Made by a program: the position numbers and the translations under genes. DNA of 12,982 nucleotides, taken from positions 1-12,982 of the forward strand of contig JBGQHV010000090.1 of the NCBI GenBank assembly GCA_041498155.1. The letters are read 5' to 3'. The first letter of the stretch is position 1. Each line of letters begins with the position of its first letter. Under the pieces are notes generated by a model. That model did no database searches, had not been told where the DNA came from, and saw only the letters and a list, made by a program, of their open reading frames with translations. This DNA is from DASTHG01 sp041498155. GTDB taxonomy: Bacteria; Gemmatimonadota; Gemmatimonadetes; Gemmatimonadales; GWC2-71-9. Positions 1-7,970 of the stretch are shown piece after piece.

Positions 1-584
1 GGCACCTGGGGTGCCACCACCGAGACTCCGATGGTTTCCTGGACGACGACGCGATCGCGGATCGACACCCGCAAGACGCCGAGCATCGGCCCGAGCGAGC
101 GGGGGTGCGCCGTGAGCTGGAACGTCCCGACGTCGTCCAGCTCGGCCGAGTCGGCTCCGCCGCCAGGGTCGAGGAGCGTGATGACGGCGTCAGCCGGTAT
201 GTGGCGAGCCGTGCCTTCCACGACGACGACGTCGCCCAGCGGGACCTGCGCCAGCCAGGAGACCCGAGCGATCCCGGGAGCCACCGCGGACGGGTGGAAG
301 GTCACCGGGATCGAATCCAGCTCGTGCCACGTATCCGGGTCGAGTCCCCATCCCACAACGTGCACGCGCCTGAGCGATGCGAGCCGGCGCGCCGCCCGCG
401 TCCCATCGAGGATCGGCGCTCCGCCGAGCGAATCGGCGAGGCGCCGCACGGCCGCGGCGTCGGCCCCGGGAGTGGCGAGGACCGCTTCCGTGGAAACGAC
501 ACCGGCGTGCCAGTGCGGCCGCACCCCGATGGCGACGAGTGCCAGCAGGGCGACGATCAGGGCAGCGCGGTGGAGCAGCTTCAT
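1..584 (-). CDS. Signal-anchored hypothetical protein, partial (C-terminus beyond window)
   Basis: I do not recognise this protein by family. An ATG at 584 opens a minus-strand frame that stays open to the window edge, giving 194 complete codons. It starts 1 nt after the DUF4175 stop, with a GGGAAG ribosome-binding site at 592-597 and a 7-nt spacer, so the start is well supported. Residues 1-6 are basic and about 7-21 are a hydrophobic run, fitting a signal peptide or N-terminal anchor. The rest reads as extracytoplasmic: an alpha/beta-looking stretch at about 30-100 and a Val/Thr-rich, beta-sandwich-like stretch at about 105-194. As the last visible gene of the MoxR/DUF58/BatA/DUF4175 series, it may be a BatB-like or other large envelope component of that module (inference). 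The missing C-terminus would decide its family. Confidence 0.8.
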   Translation of the reverse strand, partial: MKLLHRAALIVALLALVAIGVRPHWHAGVVSTEAVLATPGADAAAVRRLADSLGGAPILDGTRAARRLASLRRVHVVGWGLDPDTWHELDSIPVTFHPSAVAPGIARVSWLAQVPLGDVVVVEGTARHIPADAVITLLDPGGGADSAELDDVGTFQLTAHPRSLGPMLGVLRVSIRDRVVVQETIGVSVVAPQV

Positions 585-585
585 C

Positions 586-2658
586 TCACGGCTTCCCGGC
601 CGGCCGCAACAAATCGAAATACGTCCGGGCGAGTCCGCCCCCGCTACGCGGTCCGTCGGCGACGGGGTCGGGTCTGGGCAACGCCTGCCAGAGGCCCCGG
701 GTCGCGCGCAGTGCGCACTCGCGGCACACGCCACCGGCTGCGGAGGCGTCGAGCGAGGCGATCAACGCTCGCAGGGCGCGCAGCGTCTCCAGCTGCGCTC
801 CCGGCCGGTCGATCGTCAGGCGGGCGATCTCGCGGCCTGCCCGCTCCAGCGCCGGGGCGTCCTCGGCACCGCTGCCGCCGCCGCCGGCCAGCCGCTGCGC
901 GGTCCCCAGTCCGATGCGGACGGCGGGCCAGGTCGGGGCCGCCGTGTCGGTGCTTTGGCGAGAGGTATTGCCGATTCCCGTGAGGAGGCCGGTCAGGCGT
1001 TTGCGATCGGGCTCCAGGGGTGCTGGCTCGAACCCGGTGCGCTGCACATAGACGCGGGTTGCCTGCTGGGCCTGCTTCAGCAGATCGAGCGCCCGATACT
1101 CAAACGGCAGCGAGGCGCGCGGGTCGTACGTCCGCAGCCGGAGCTCGGCGTCCCACATCTGGGCCAGCGCCGCCTGCAGCTTGTCCTTCACCGATTGCGC
1201 GAGCAGCGTCGTATTCTCCGCGACGTCGTGCTGGTGCTCGATCGTCGGCTCGGTGCCCTGCGTGACGGTCTCGTCCCCCGCAATCTCGCCGTAGCGGTCC
1301 CGCAGCGCGTGCTGATCGAAGCCGATGGCGTTGGAGCGGTCGCGGAATACGGGGACGCTGAGCCGGGCCGCGTCGGCGATCAACTTCTCGGTGTCGATGA
1401 TGATCTGGCGTTCGCTGCGGAGATACTCGGGCAGGCCCGTCAGGGCGAGGCCGCTCAAGTCGGCGACCACGACATGCGCGGTATCCGTGATCGCAATGAA
1501 GTACGTATCCGACCGTCCGGTGTTGGGTAGCGGGGTGTGGTGGTCCCGCGCGATCACGTAGAAATACAGCTCGTCCCCGGGCCCCATCTGCAACACCGCG
1601 AGATCCAGCATTCGTCGCAACACCACCGTTCGGTCGTCGGGCTGCCGGGTGCGTGTGTCGAACGGGAGTGTGACCTCGCGGAATTTCACGGCTTCACCCG
1701 ATCCGGCGGTGACCGTGGCGATGATGCTCGCGTCGGCCACTCCGTAGTCGTCCCCGGCCACCACTTCGAGCGGCACCGTCAAGGGCGCACCGGGGGCGAT
1801 GCTGGTGCGCGGGGCGGGACGGACGATTGTGAGCGTCGGTGGTTGGTCGGAAACGACCGTGAGTCGATGGTAGTCCGAAGTGACCACGGCGGCTCCGATG
1901 CGCAGTGCCACCTGATAGAGCTGAGAGTGCTCGGCCACCGCAGTGACTTCGTACACGCCGGAGCCGAGCGGCCGCGACCGCAGCGTGTCGCCATCGCTCG
2001 TCACGAGCGCCATCGCGTCGGCGGGCCGGTCGGTGCGCACCCGCCAGGTGATGCGGGCTCCCTGCTCGATATCCAGATCCCAGTCGCTGCTCGTCCGTTC
2101 CGGGTGGCCGGTGTAGCGCGGCGGGAGCACGTGAATCTCGCTGCCCACCACCCGAGGCGGGCCCGAGGGAGTGGAGGCAGGGGTTCCCCCGGACGCTGGC
2201 GGGCGGCCTGTTTCCCGGACCCGGCCCCCGCCGAACAGGAGCCCGCTCGTCAGGAGGAGGATCATCGCCGCGTAGCCGCAGGCCAGATAGACCCCACGCG
2301 TGGGCAGTCGAGGTGGTGGGGCGAGCACGGCCAGTCGACGTTCCACTCGCGCTCGCTGCAGGCGCTCGAGCGGGGAAAGATCCTCCTCGGGGAGGAGGAG
2401 CAGGTCGGCGCTCTCCTCCACAGCGGGCACCGTGCGATTGAGATGCCGTGCGATCGCCGCTGCGCCCATGCGGCCTCGGCGCCTCAGGACCCAGGCGACC
2501 GTCCCGGTGGCCGCGAGCACGCCGGGGAGCGCCGCCATCAGATGCAGTATCGGACCCATGATCACGCCGACCAACAGACCGGTCGCCGCCCCCGCGAGTG
2601 TGGCGACGGCTACCCATCGGCGCCGCCAACGGCGCGCCAATCGCTCTAGCAGGCTCAT
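586..2658 (-). CDS. DUF4175 family membrane protein
   Basis: This 690-residue protein of unknown biochemical role belongs to the type found beside MoxR/BatA genes. Hydrophobic segments are visible at about 16-34, 37-57 and 123-143. A Pro/Gly-rich linker (about 150-170) follows, then a long, probably periplasmic beta-rich region. That region has the AGDDYGVADA motif at 301-310 and YFYVIARDHH at 365-374, which I regard as typical of DUF4175. The part from about 410 on is mostly helical, with a CREC pair at about 645-648 near the C-terminus. I chose the ATG at 2658 because it overlaps the BatA-like stop by 4 nt (ATGA), implying translational coupling. An in-frame upstream start at 2727 would add 23 low-complexity residues and overlap the previous gene by 73 nt. 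It seems shorter than many family members, which have long Gln-rich coiled-coil tails. Confidence 0.85.
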   Translation of the reverse strand: MSLLERLARRWRRRWVAVATLAGAATGLLVGVIMGPILHLMAALPGVLAATGTVAWVLRRRGRMGAAAIARHLNRTVPAVEESADLLLLPEEDLSPLERLQRARVERRLAVLAPPPRLPTRGVYLACGYAAMILLLTSGLLFGGGRVRETGRPPASGGTPASTPSGPPRVVGSEIHVLPPRYTGHPERTSSDWDLDIEQGARITWRVRTDRPADAMALVTSDGDTLRSRPLGSGVYEVTAVAEHSQLYQVALRIGAAVVTSDYHRLTVVSDQPPTLTIVRPAPRTSIAPGAPLTVPLEVVAGDDYGVADASIIATVTAGSGEAVKFREVTLPFDTRTRQPDDRTVVLRRMLDLAVLQMGPGDELYFYVIARDHHTPLPNTGRSDTYFIAITDTAHVVVADLSGLALTGLPEYLRSERQIIIDTEKLIADAARLSVPVFRDRSNAIGFDQHALRDRYGEIAGDETVTQGTEPTIEHQHDVAENTTLLAQSVKDKLQAALAQMWDAELRLRTYDPRASLPFEYRALDLLKQAQQATRVYVQRTGFEPAPLEPDRKRLTGLLTGIGNTSRQSTDTAAPTWPAVRIGLGTAQRLAGGGGSGAEDAPALERAGREIARLTIDRPGAQLETLRALRALIASLDASAAGGVCRECALRATRGLWQALPRPDPVADGPRSGGGLARTYFDLLRPAGKP

Positions 2659-3917
2659 GTGGGCTGCCGCCGCGGTCGGCCGGCCAGCCAGCGCTCGAGT
2701 CCGAATAGGCCGAGCGCGAGCAGCCATGCAGGAAGGAAGAGTGACCGACCGCCGATCGGCGGTCCGGTGAGCGAGGGAACGGCCGCGCTGTCATGCGCTG
2801 GGAGCAGCTGGTTCAGGGCGATGAGACGGTCGTCGCTGCGCGCCACCGCCGAGTCCGCTCCGACCCAGATGCGGGCGAGGGCTTCCGGAAACGTCGCGCG
2901 CAGCACCAGCTCGCTCCAGGCCGGGTGGAACCGGCCGTGAAACCGGTAGTGCAACCCTCGCCCCTCGCGGGTCACCGTCAGCAACGGGCTGCCGCTCCCG
3001 TCCGACCACAGCGGCGCGCCGGAGTCGGCCTCGTCGCTGCGAAGCGACAGCCAGGCGTCCGACGGTCGATCCACGAGGAGGATCCGGCTACGGTGATCGT
3101 TCGGACGGGCGCTCCCGGCGTCGGTCAACAAGGTTGCGCCGCGGCGGATCCGTTCCAGTACCGCCGCGGGGACCGGACGTGGAGAAAGCCAGACGATCCA
3201 GTCTGCGGAACCGTCCGTCTGCCCGGGGCCGCCAGCGGTCCCCATCGTCACGAGTGCCGGAACGCCCGTCGCCTGGCTGGCCGCCTGGATGGCGGCTCGC
3301 AGATAGCGCGCATCGTCGGTTCGCGACGGGTCGACGTAGAATCTCACCAGCCGGGCGGCAGGCGCGAGCGGACCAGACGTGGGGCCGTCGGCGGCGTCGC
3401 GTGCGTGCCATTCGACCGGCGCGCCGATCAGGGGCCGCTGGCCGCGGAAATACCGCAGCCGCTGGGGCGCGAACAGCTCGAATCGGGTGTGAGAGGGAAC
3501 GGCGCGGTCGGCGTCGCGCATCACCGCCCAGAGATTCTGCGGGCGGTTGAGCGGTGCGGGCGTGCTGTCCACCGGGTACACGACCAGGCCCGCACGGGTG
3601 AGCGAATCCACCAGCGCGATTCGCCCGGCGACGTCGTCCGCCACCAGCGCCCAATGTGACCCGGAGCCGGTCCGTGGCGCCCAGTAGGGCGCGGCGAGCG
3701 CAAGCACGAGGACCGCGAGCACGGCGCTCCGGACCAGAAGGAGGAATGGATCCTGGACCGCCCAGCTCCGCCGGGTCGCCGGTGGCGCCCCGAGGAGCAG
3801 CCGGATACTGCCGACGCGGATCGGGCGACCGCCACGCCGGCTCCACAAGTGGAGCGCGAGTGGAATGGTCAACGCGGTGAGTCCGAGCAGCCACCCCGGC
3901 GCCAGCAGGCCGAGCAT
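2655..3917 (-). CDS. BatA-type double-transmembrane protein with degenerate vWA domain
   Basis: This 420-residue protein has the classic BatA N-terminus. A first membrane helix (about 6-25) ends in HLWSRR, a basic loop follows, and a second helix (about 58-76) ends in ALAAPYW. A third hydrophobic segment lies at about 392-408, close to the C-terminus, so the middle is probably one large extracytoplasmic domain. In canonical BatA/BatB proteins, helix two leads into a von Willebrand A strand carrying DxSxS. Here the equivalent strand reads ALVADDVAGR (90-99), so the metal site is not conserved. The ATG at 3917 lies 2 nt after the DUF58 stop, and the stop overlaps the DUF4175 start by 4 nt. The role is inferred as a membrane partner of the MoxR module; the family assignment rests mainly on the N-terminal 80 residues. 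Confidence 0.82.
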   Translation of the reverse strand: MLGLLAPGWLLGLTALTIPLALHLWSRRGGRPIRVGSIRLLLGAPPATRRSWAVQDPFLLLVRSAVLAVLVLALAAPYWAPRTGSGSHWALVADDVAGRIALVDSLTRAGLVVYPVDSTPAPLNRPQNLWAVMRDADRAVPSHTRFELFAPQRLRYFRGQRPLIGAPVEWHARDAADGPTSGPLAPAARLVRFYVDPSRTDDARYLRAAIQAASQATGVPALVTMGTAGGPGQTDGSADWIVWLSPRPVPAAVLERIRRGATLLTDAGSARPNDHRSRILLVDRPSDAWLSLRSDEADSGAPLWSDGSGSPLLTVTREGRGLHYRFHGRFHPAWSELVLRATFPEALARIWVGADSAVARSDDRLIALNQLLPAHDSAAVPSLTGPPIGGRSLFLPAWLLALGLFGLERWLAGRPRRQPT

Positions 3918-3919
3918 CG

Positions 3920-4828
3920 TCAGTGGCGCCGGGCGCGCGTGGTGAGATACTGCCGCAACGCGGCGTCCAGGGGCTGATCGAGCCGGAAGCGCGCGTAGTC
4001 GACCCGTTGATCTTCGAGGGCTCGGCGGAGCGCGGTCAACTCCCGCTCCTGGGCCACCAGATAGGTGGCGCGTACCTGGTCGGCGTCGACCTCGATGCGC
4101 CGCCCCGTTTCCAGCTCCTCGAGGGTCACGACGCCGTGGTAGGGGAACTCCAGCTCCGCGCGCCCCACGATGTGGAGCAGCAGCACCTCGTGGCGCAGCG
4201 CGGCGAGCTTCGTCGCCAACGTCTGGATCTCGGCGTGCCGTTGGTGCAGGTCCGTGACCACAACCACGATGCCGCGCTGGCCGCCGGCCGTGAACAGACC
4301 CTCCAGTTCGTCCCAGGCGGGCCACGCACCCGCTGGCGTCAACCGCTCCAGCCCGTGCAGCAGCCGGTCCAGATGCTGGTGCTGGCGCCTGGGGGGCTCG
4401 ATGGGGCCGGGTGGGCCGGCGACCGGATACACCCCCACCGCGTCGCCCTGACGGTGCGCCAGGAGCGCGAGGGCCGCGACGCACAGGCGCGCGTAGTCGA
4501 ACTTGGTGAGGCCGCCCTCTTCCTGTGCCATCGACTCGCTGGCGTCCAGCACCAGGCGCACGGCAACGCTGGTGTCGGTTTCGGCGTCGCGGAGGAAGTA
4601 TCGGTCGGAGCGCGCGAACAGCTTCCAATCGACCCGGCGCAGGTCGTCGCCCGGCTGGTAGCTACGGTACTGACTGAACTCGAGTCCCGCCCCGGGCATT
4701 CGGCTCTGGTGCACGCCGTACATGAAGCCGTCGACGACGGTCCGGGCCGCGAGCGTGAGATCGCCGAGGGCCGCCAGGGTCTTCGGATCGATGAAGCGGG
4801 AGGTAGCGTAGGACCCGGACACGGACAC
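3920..4828 (-). CDS. DUF58 domain protein with intact von Willebrand A metal site
   Basis: This 302-residue soluble protein has a complete DUF58 signature: FIDPKTLAAL at 12-21, GLEFSQYRSYQPGDDLRRVDWK at 48-69 (Gly/Asp-Asp and Asp-Trp-Lys conserved) and RSDRYFLRD at 73-81. The vWA-like strand then carries DASES (95-99), a full DxSxS MIDAS motif, with TD at 192-193 as a further metal ligand candidate. There is no signal peptide or membrane segment. DUF58 proteins are regular partners of MoxR ATPases; a cytoplasmic adaptor or substrate-binding role is inferred from that association. The start is a GTG at 4828, directly abutting the MoxR stop (0-nt gap), with only a weak GGAG about 13 nt upstream, which suggests coupling. 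Conserved family sequence begins near residue 12, so the start cannot lie far inside. Confidence 0.9.
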   Translation of the reverse strand: MSVSGSYATSRFIDPKTLAALGDLTLAARTVVDGFMYGVHQSRMPGAGLEFSQYRSYQPGDDLRRVDWKLFARSDRYFLRDAETDTSVAVRLVLDASESMAQEEGGLTKFDYARLCVAALALLAHRQGDAVGVYPVAGPPGPIEPPRRQHQHLDRLLHGLERLTPAGAWPAWDELEGLFTAGGQRGIVVVVTDLHQRHAEIQTLATKLAALRHEVLLLHIVGRAELEFPYHGVVTLEELETGRRIEVDADQVRATYLVAQERELTALRRALEDQRVDYARFRLDQPLDAALRQYLTTRARRH

Positions 4829-5839
<1,011 letters not shown>

Positions 5840-5846
5840 GTCGGGC

Positions 5847-6551
5847 TCACGCGGTCATCGCATACATGACGATGTTCACGCCGAACTTGGTGTTGTCCTC
5901 GGCGAGGAAGCGCTTGTTGCGAAAGTCGTAGTCCCACTCGCACCCGTAGTCCTTGTTGCTGTAGAGCACGCCGATGCGCCCGTCCACGACGATGGCCTTG
6001 AGGTAGTCGTGCACCAGGTCGTCGCCCCATCCGTTCAATTCGAGCCCCGTTGTGGGCGGACCGTCCGGGAACGTGAAGAAGGACCGGTACAGCTCGTGGT
6101 TCCGGGGCAGCTTCTGCAGCGCCGCGGGTCCGAACACGGCAGTCATCTCGCCCTCGAACGACTTGGCGAACAGACCGTCGATGTCGTGGTTGCAATCGTC
6201 GGCGAACAAGAAGCCGCCATTGTGGACATAGCGCTCGAGCACCGCGCGTTCCCGCGTCGTGAGCGCGACCAGCCGGTGGCCGGCCAGATAGCAAAAGGGG
6301 GCATCGAACACGGCCTGGCTGCCCAGCGGCACCACCTGTTCCCGCGGGTTCACGTCGACTGTCGTGTACTCGATCAGCGAATTGAGGAGATTGGCGGGCA
6401 TGCGCTGGTCGACGTCCCAATCGCCCGAGACGTACTGCAGCCGGGTGAACGCGAAGTCCGCCCGGCGGTGGTGCAGCGCGAGCGCGCGGGCCTGGGCCCA
6501 AGGGGCCAACGCGGCCGTGCTGATGGTGCGGAGGAATTCGGCTCGATCCAC
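5847..6551 (-). CDS. DUF4159 domain protein with degraded Tat-like leader
   Basis: This 234-residue protein matches the DUF4159 type: FAFTRLQYVSGDWDVD (34-48), a strand ending FLFADDCNHD (114-123), an ELYRSFFTFPDGPP segment (153-166) and a C-terminal FGVNIVMYAMT. DUF4159 has a class I glutamine-amidotransferase-like fold with no assigned activity. It is often encoded with MoxR/BatA genes, as here. The N-terminus MDRAEFLRTISTAALAP looks like a Tat leader in which the second arginine became alanine, so export is uncertain. The start must be the GTG at 6551 or later, because a stop lies in frame at 6579-6581. No ribosome-binding site is visible; the preceding bases belong to the heptamer inverted repeat. 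The gene ends 7 nt before MoxR. Confidence 0.85.
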   Translation of the reverse strand: MDRAEFLRTISTAALAPWAQARALALHHRRADFAFTRLQYVSGDWDVDQRMPANLLNSLIEYTTVDVNPREQVVPLGSQAVFDAPFCYLAGHRLVALTTRERAVLERYVHNGGFLFADDCNHDIDGLFAKSFEGEMTAVFGPAALQKLPRNHELYRSFFTFPDGPPTTGLELNGWGDDLVHDYLKAIVVDGRIGVLYSNKDYGCEWDYDFRNKRFLAEDNTKFGVNIVMYAMTA

Positions 6552-6553
6552 GA

Positions 6554-6629
6554 GGTGCCGGGTGCCTGGTGTCGGGTGTCAGGAAATCTAGAGGCGCTCC
6601 CTGGCACCTGACACCCGACACCCGGCACC
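6554..6629. repeat. Inverted pair of four-unit heptamer repeats (GGTGYCN), large hairpin
   Basis: The arm at 6554-6583 reads as four tandem heptamers (GGTGCCG, GGTGCCT, GGTGTCG, GGTGTCA) plus GG. The arm at 6600-6629, on the opposite strand, reads GGTGCCG, GGTGTCG, GGTGTCA, GGTGCCA plus GG. The loop is 16 nt. The arms can pair as 11 bp and 12 bp separated by a 7-nt, one-unit bulge. The element fills almost the whole 83-nt gap between the TldE-like stop (6635) and the DUF4159 GTG (6551). It resembles a REP or mobile-type intergenic repeat, but no other copy is obvious in this window. In RNA it could act as a processing, stabilising or translation-control hairpin (inference); no U-tract follows, so it is not a standard terminator. 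Confidence 0.8.
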
Positions 6630-6634
6630 GTGCC

Positions 6635-7969
6635 TTACACGGCGTCCGAGAGACTGCTGAAGGTGAAGTCCCGGATCCGCATCACCGGCATCAGGCTCGT
6701 GATCCCGGCGTCCGAGCCCGATACGCGCTGCTGGCGGCCCAGGGCATCCAGGTTGTTGAGCATGATCACCGGACTTTCGTTGAAGCGGAAATTCTTCACC
6801 GCGTACTTGATCTGCCCGTTCTCGATGTAGAACGTCCCGTCCCGGGTCAGGCCGGTCACGAGGACGGTCTGCGGGTCCACGGAGCGGATATACCAGGTCC
6901 GCGTCACCAGCACACCGCGCGTGGTGTCGCGGATCAGCTCCTCGGTCGTGGCCGTCCCGCCGTCCATGATCAGATTGGGAGGGAACGGCACCGCCTGCAC
7001 GCCTTTCTTCTGCGCCCAGTAGCGGGAGTAGAACATGTTCTTTACCATCCCGCCGGCCACCCAGTCGGTGCGCTCGTAGGGACGGCCGTCGCCCTGCCAC
7101 GGGGACGTGGGCACATCGGGGTGCGCGGGGTCGGACCAGATATGCACCCGCTCATCCACCAGTTTCTCACCCACCTTGGTGCCGCCGCCTGGCTTCGCGA
7201 GGAAGCTCCTGCCTTCGTCGGCGCTCCGGGCCTGCATGTTGAACAGCAGGTTCCCGATGAGGTTGATGCCCGCTTCGGGCTCGAGGATGACGGTGTACTT
7301 CCCGGGCTCGATGGCCCGCGGGTTCCGGCTAGCCGCCGCCTTCTCGATGGCCATCCGGGAGGCCGCGGCGACGTCGAATTTGCTCAGATCGTTGGCTTCG
7401 CACGACCCGTAGCCCGAGCCGGTGCCGTCATTGGACCGGACCGTCAGGGAAAAATTGGCGCCGGTCTGCCGGTGATAGGCGAACAGGCCGGCCGTGTTCT
7501 TCATGGCCTGCCACTGCGCGCCGTCCTGGAGGAATCCGGCGGCGGTGCAGTCCTTCGCCTTGGCGGGGGTGATGCTGTCGGACGCGACCTGGGCGCGGTA
7601 CGCCGGCGCGATGTTCGCCATGTTGTCGAAAAACGCCCGCGTGGACACGTACGGCTGCTGCCCCATCGGCGGCATGAACTCTTCGTCTTCCGGAGCGAGG
7701 TGCGCCAGTTCCTCGGAGCGCTGGACCGCGCGCTCGATCGTGGCATCGTCGAACTCGTTGATCGTGACCGTGCCGGAGCGCGTTCCGAAGTTCGACTGGA
7801 TCACCATCTGCAGGTCTTCGTTCGCCCCGGCGGTGCTCACCGTGTTGCGGGCGAAGCGGATGTTGCCGCCGGTGTTGGCGTTGAGGTTCACCTCGCACGC
7901 GTCGGCCTTGGAGAGGTGCAGCGCCTTGTCCATCAGGGCGCGGGCTTGATCGGACGTGAGGGGGGCCAT
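6635..7969 (-). CDS. TldE/PmbA-type non-catalytic partner of TldD
   Basis: This 444-residue TldD/PmbA-family protein lacks the HExxxH zinc motif. The equivalent region reads EPEAGINLIGNLL at about 230-242, so it should be the TldE/PmbA-like partner rather than the catalytic chain. Family features include the N-terminal strand around ACEVNLNANTGGNIRFARN (24-42), the GTVTINEFD turn (66-74) and a C-terminal TRTWYIRSVDPQTVLVTGLTRDGTFYIENGQI block (356-386). E. coli TldD and TldE form a heterodimeric protease that trims microcin B17 precursor and degrades CcdA. No signal peptide is visible. The ATG at 7969 lies 1 nt after the TldD stop, with GAGGA at 7979-7983 and a 9-nt spacer, so the two are co-translated. 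The gene ends just before the heptamer hairpin. Confidence 0.92.
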   Translation of the reverse strand: MAPLTSDQARALMDKALHLSKADACEVNLNANTGGNIRFARNTVSTAGANEDLQMVIQSNFGTRSGTVTINEFDDATIERAVQRSEELAHLAPEDEEFMPPMGQQPYVSTRAFFDNMANIAPAYRAQVASDSITPAKAKDCTAAGFLQDGAQWQAMKNTAGLFAYHRQTGANFSLTVRSNDGTGSGYGSCEANDLSKFDVAAASRMAIEKAAASRNPRAIEPGKYTVILEPEAGINLIGNLLFNMQARSADEGRSFLAKPGGGTKVGEKLVDERVHIWSDPAHPDVPTSPWQGDGRPYERTDWVAGGMVKNMFYSRYWAQKKGVQAVPFPPNLIMDGGTATTEELIRDTTRGVLVTRTWYIRSVDPQTVLVTGLTRDGTFYIENGQIKYAVKNFRFNESPVIMLNNLDALGRQQRVSGSDAGITSLMPVMRIRDFTFSSLSDAV

Positions 7970-7970
7970 A

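Noticed and set aside
1..15. Perfect hairpin GGCACC-TGG-GGTGCC at the window edge, considered as a terminator
   Set aside because: It lies inside the open coding frame of the partial gene and has no U-tract; a 6-bp GC stem is likely by chance here. Its GGTGCC similarity to the heptamer repeat is noted but too short to count.
31..1530. Long plus-strand open frame (499 codons) opposite DUF4175 and the partial gene
   Set aside because: It is low-complexity and Arg/Gly-rich with no motifs. The minus-strand frames are supported by coupling, ribosome-binding site and domain content.
6554..6629. Heptamer inverted repeat as a CRISPR or a Rho-independent terminator
   Set aside because: There are no unique spacers between regular repeats and the arms are inverted, so it is not CRISPR. 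There is no run of T after the stem on either strand, so it is not an intrinsic terminator.
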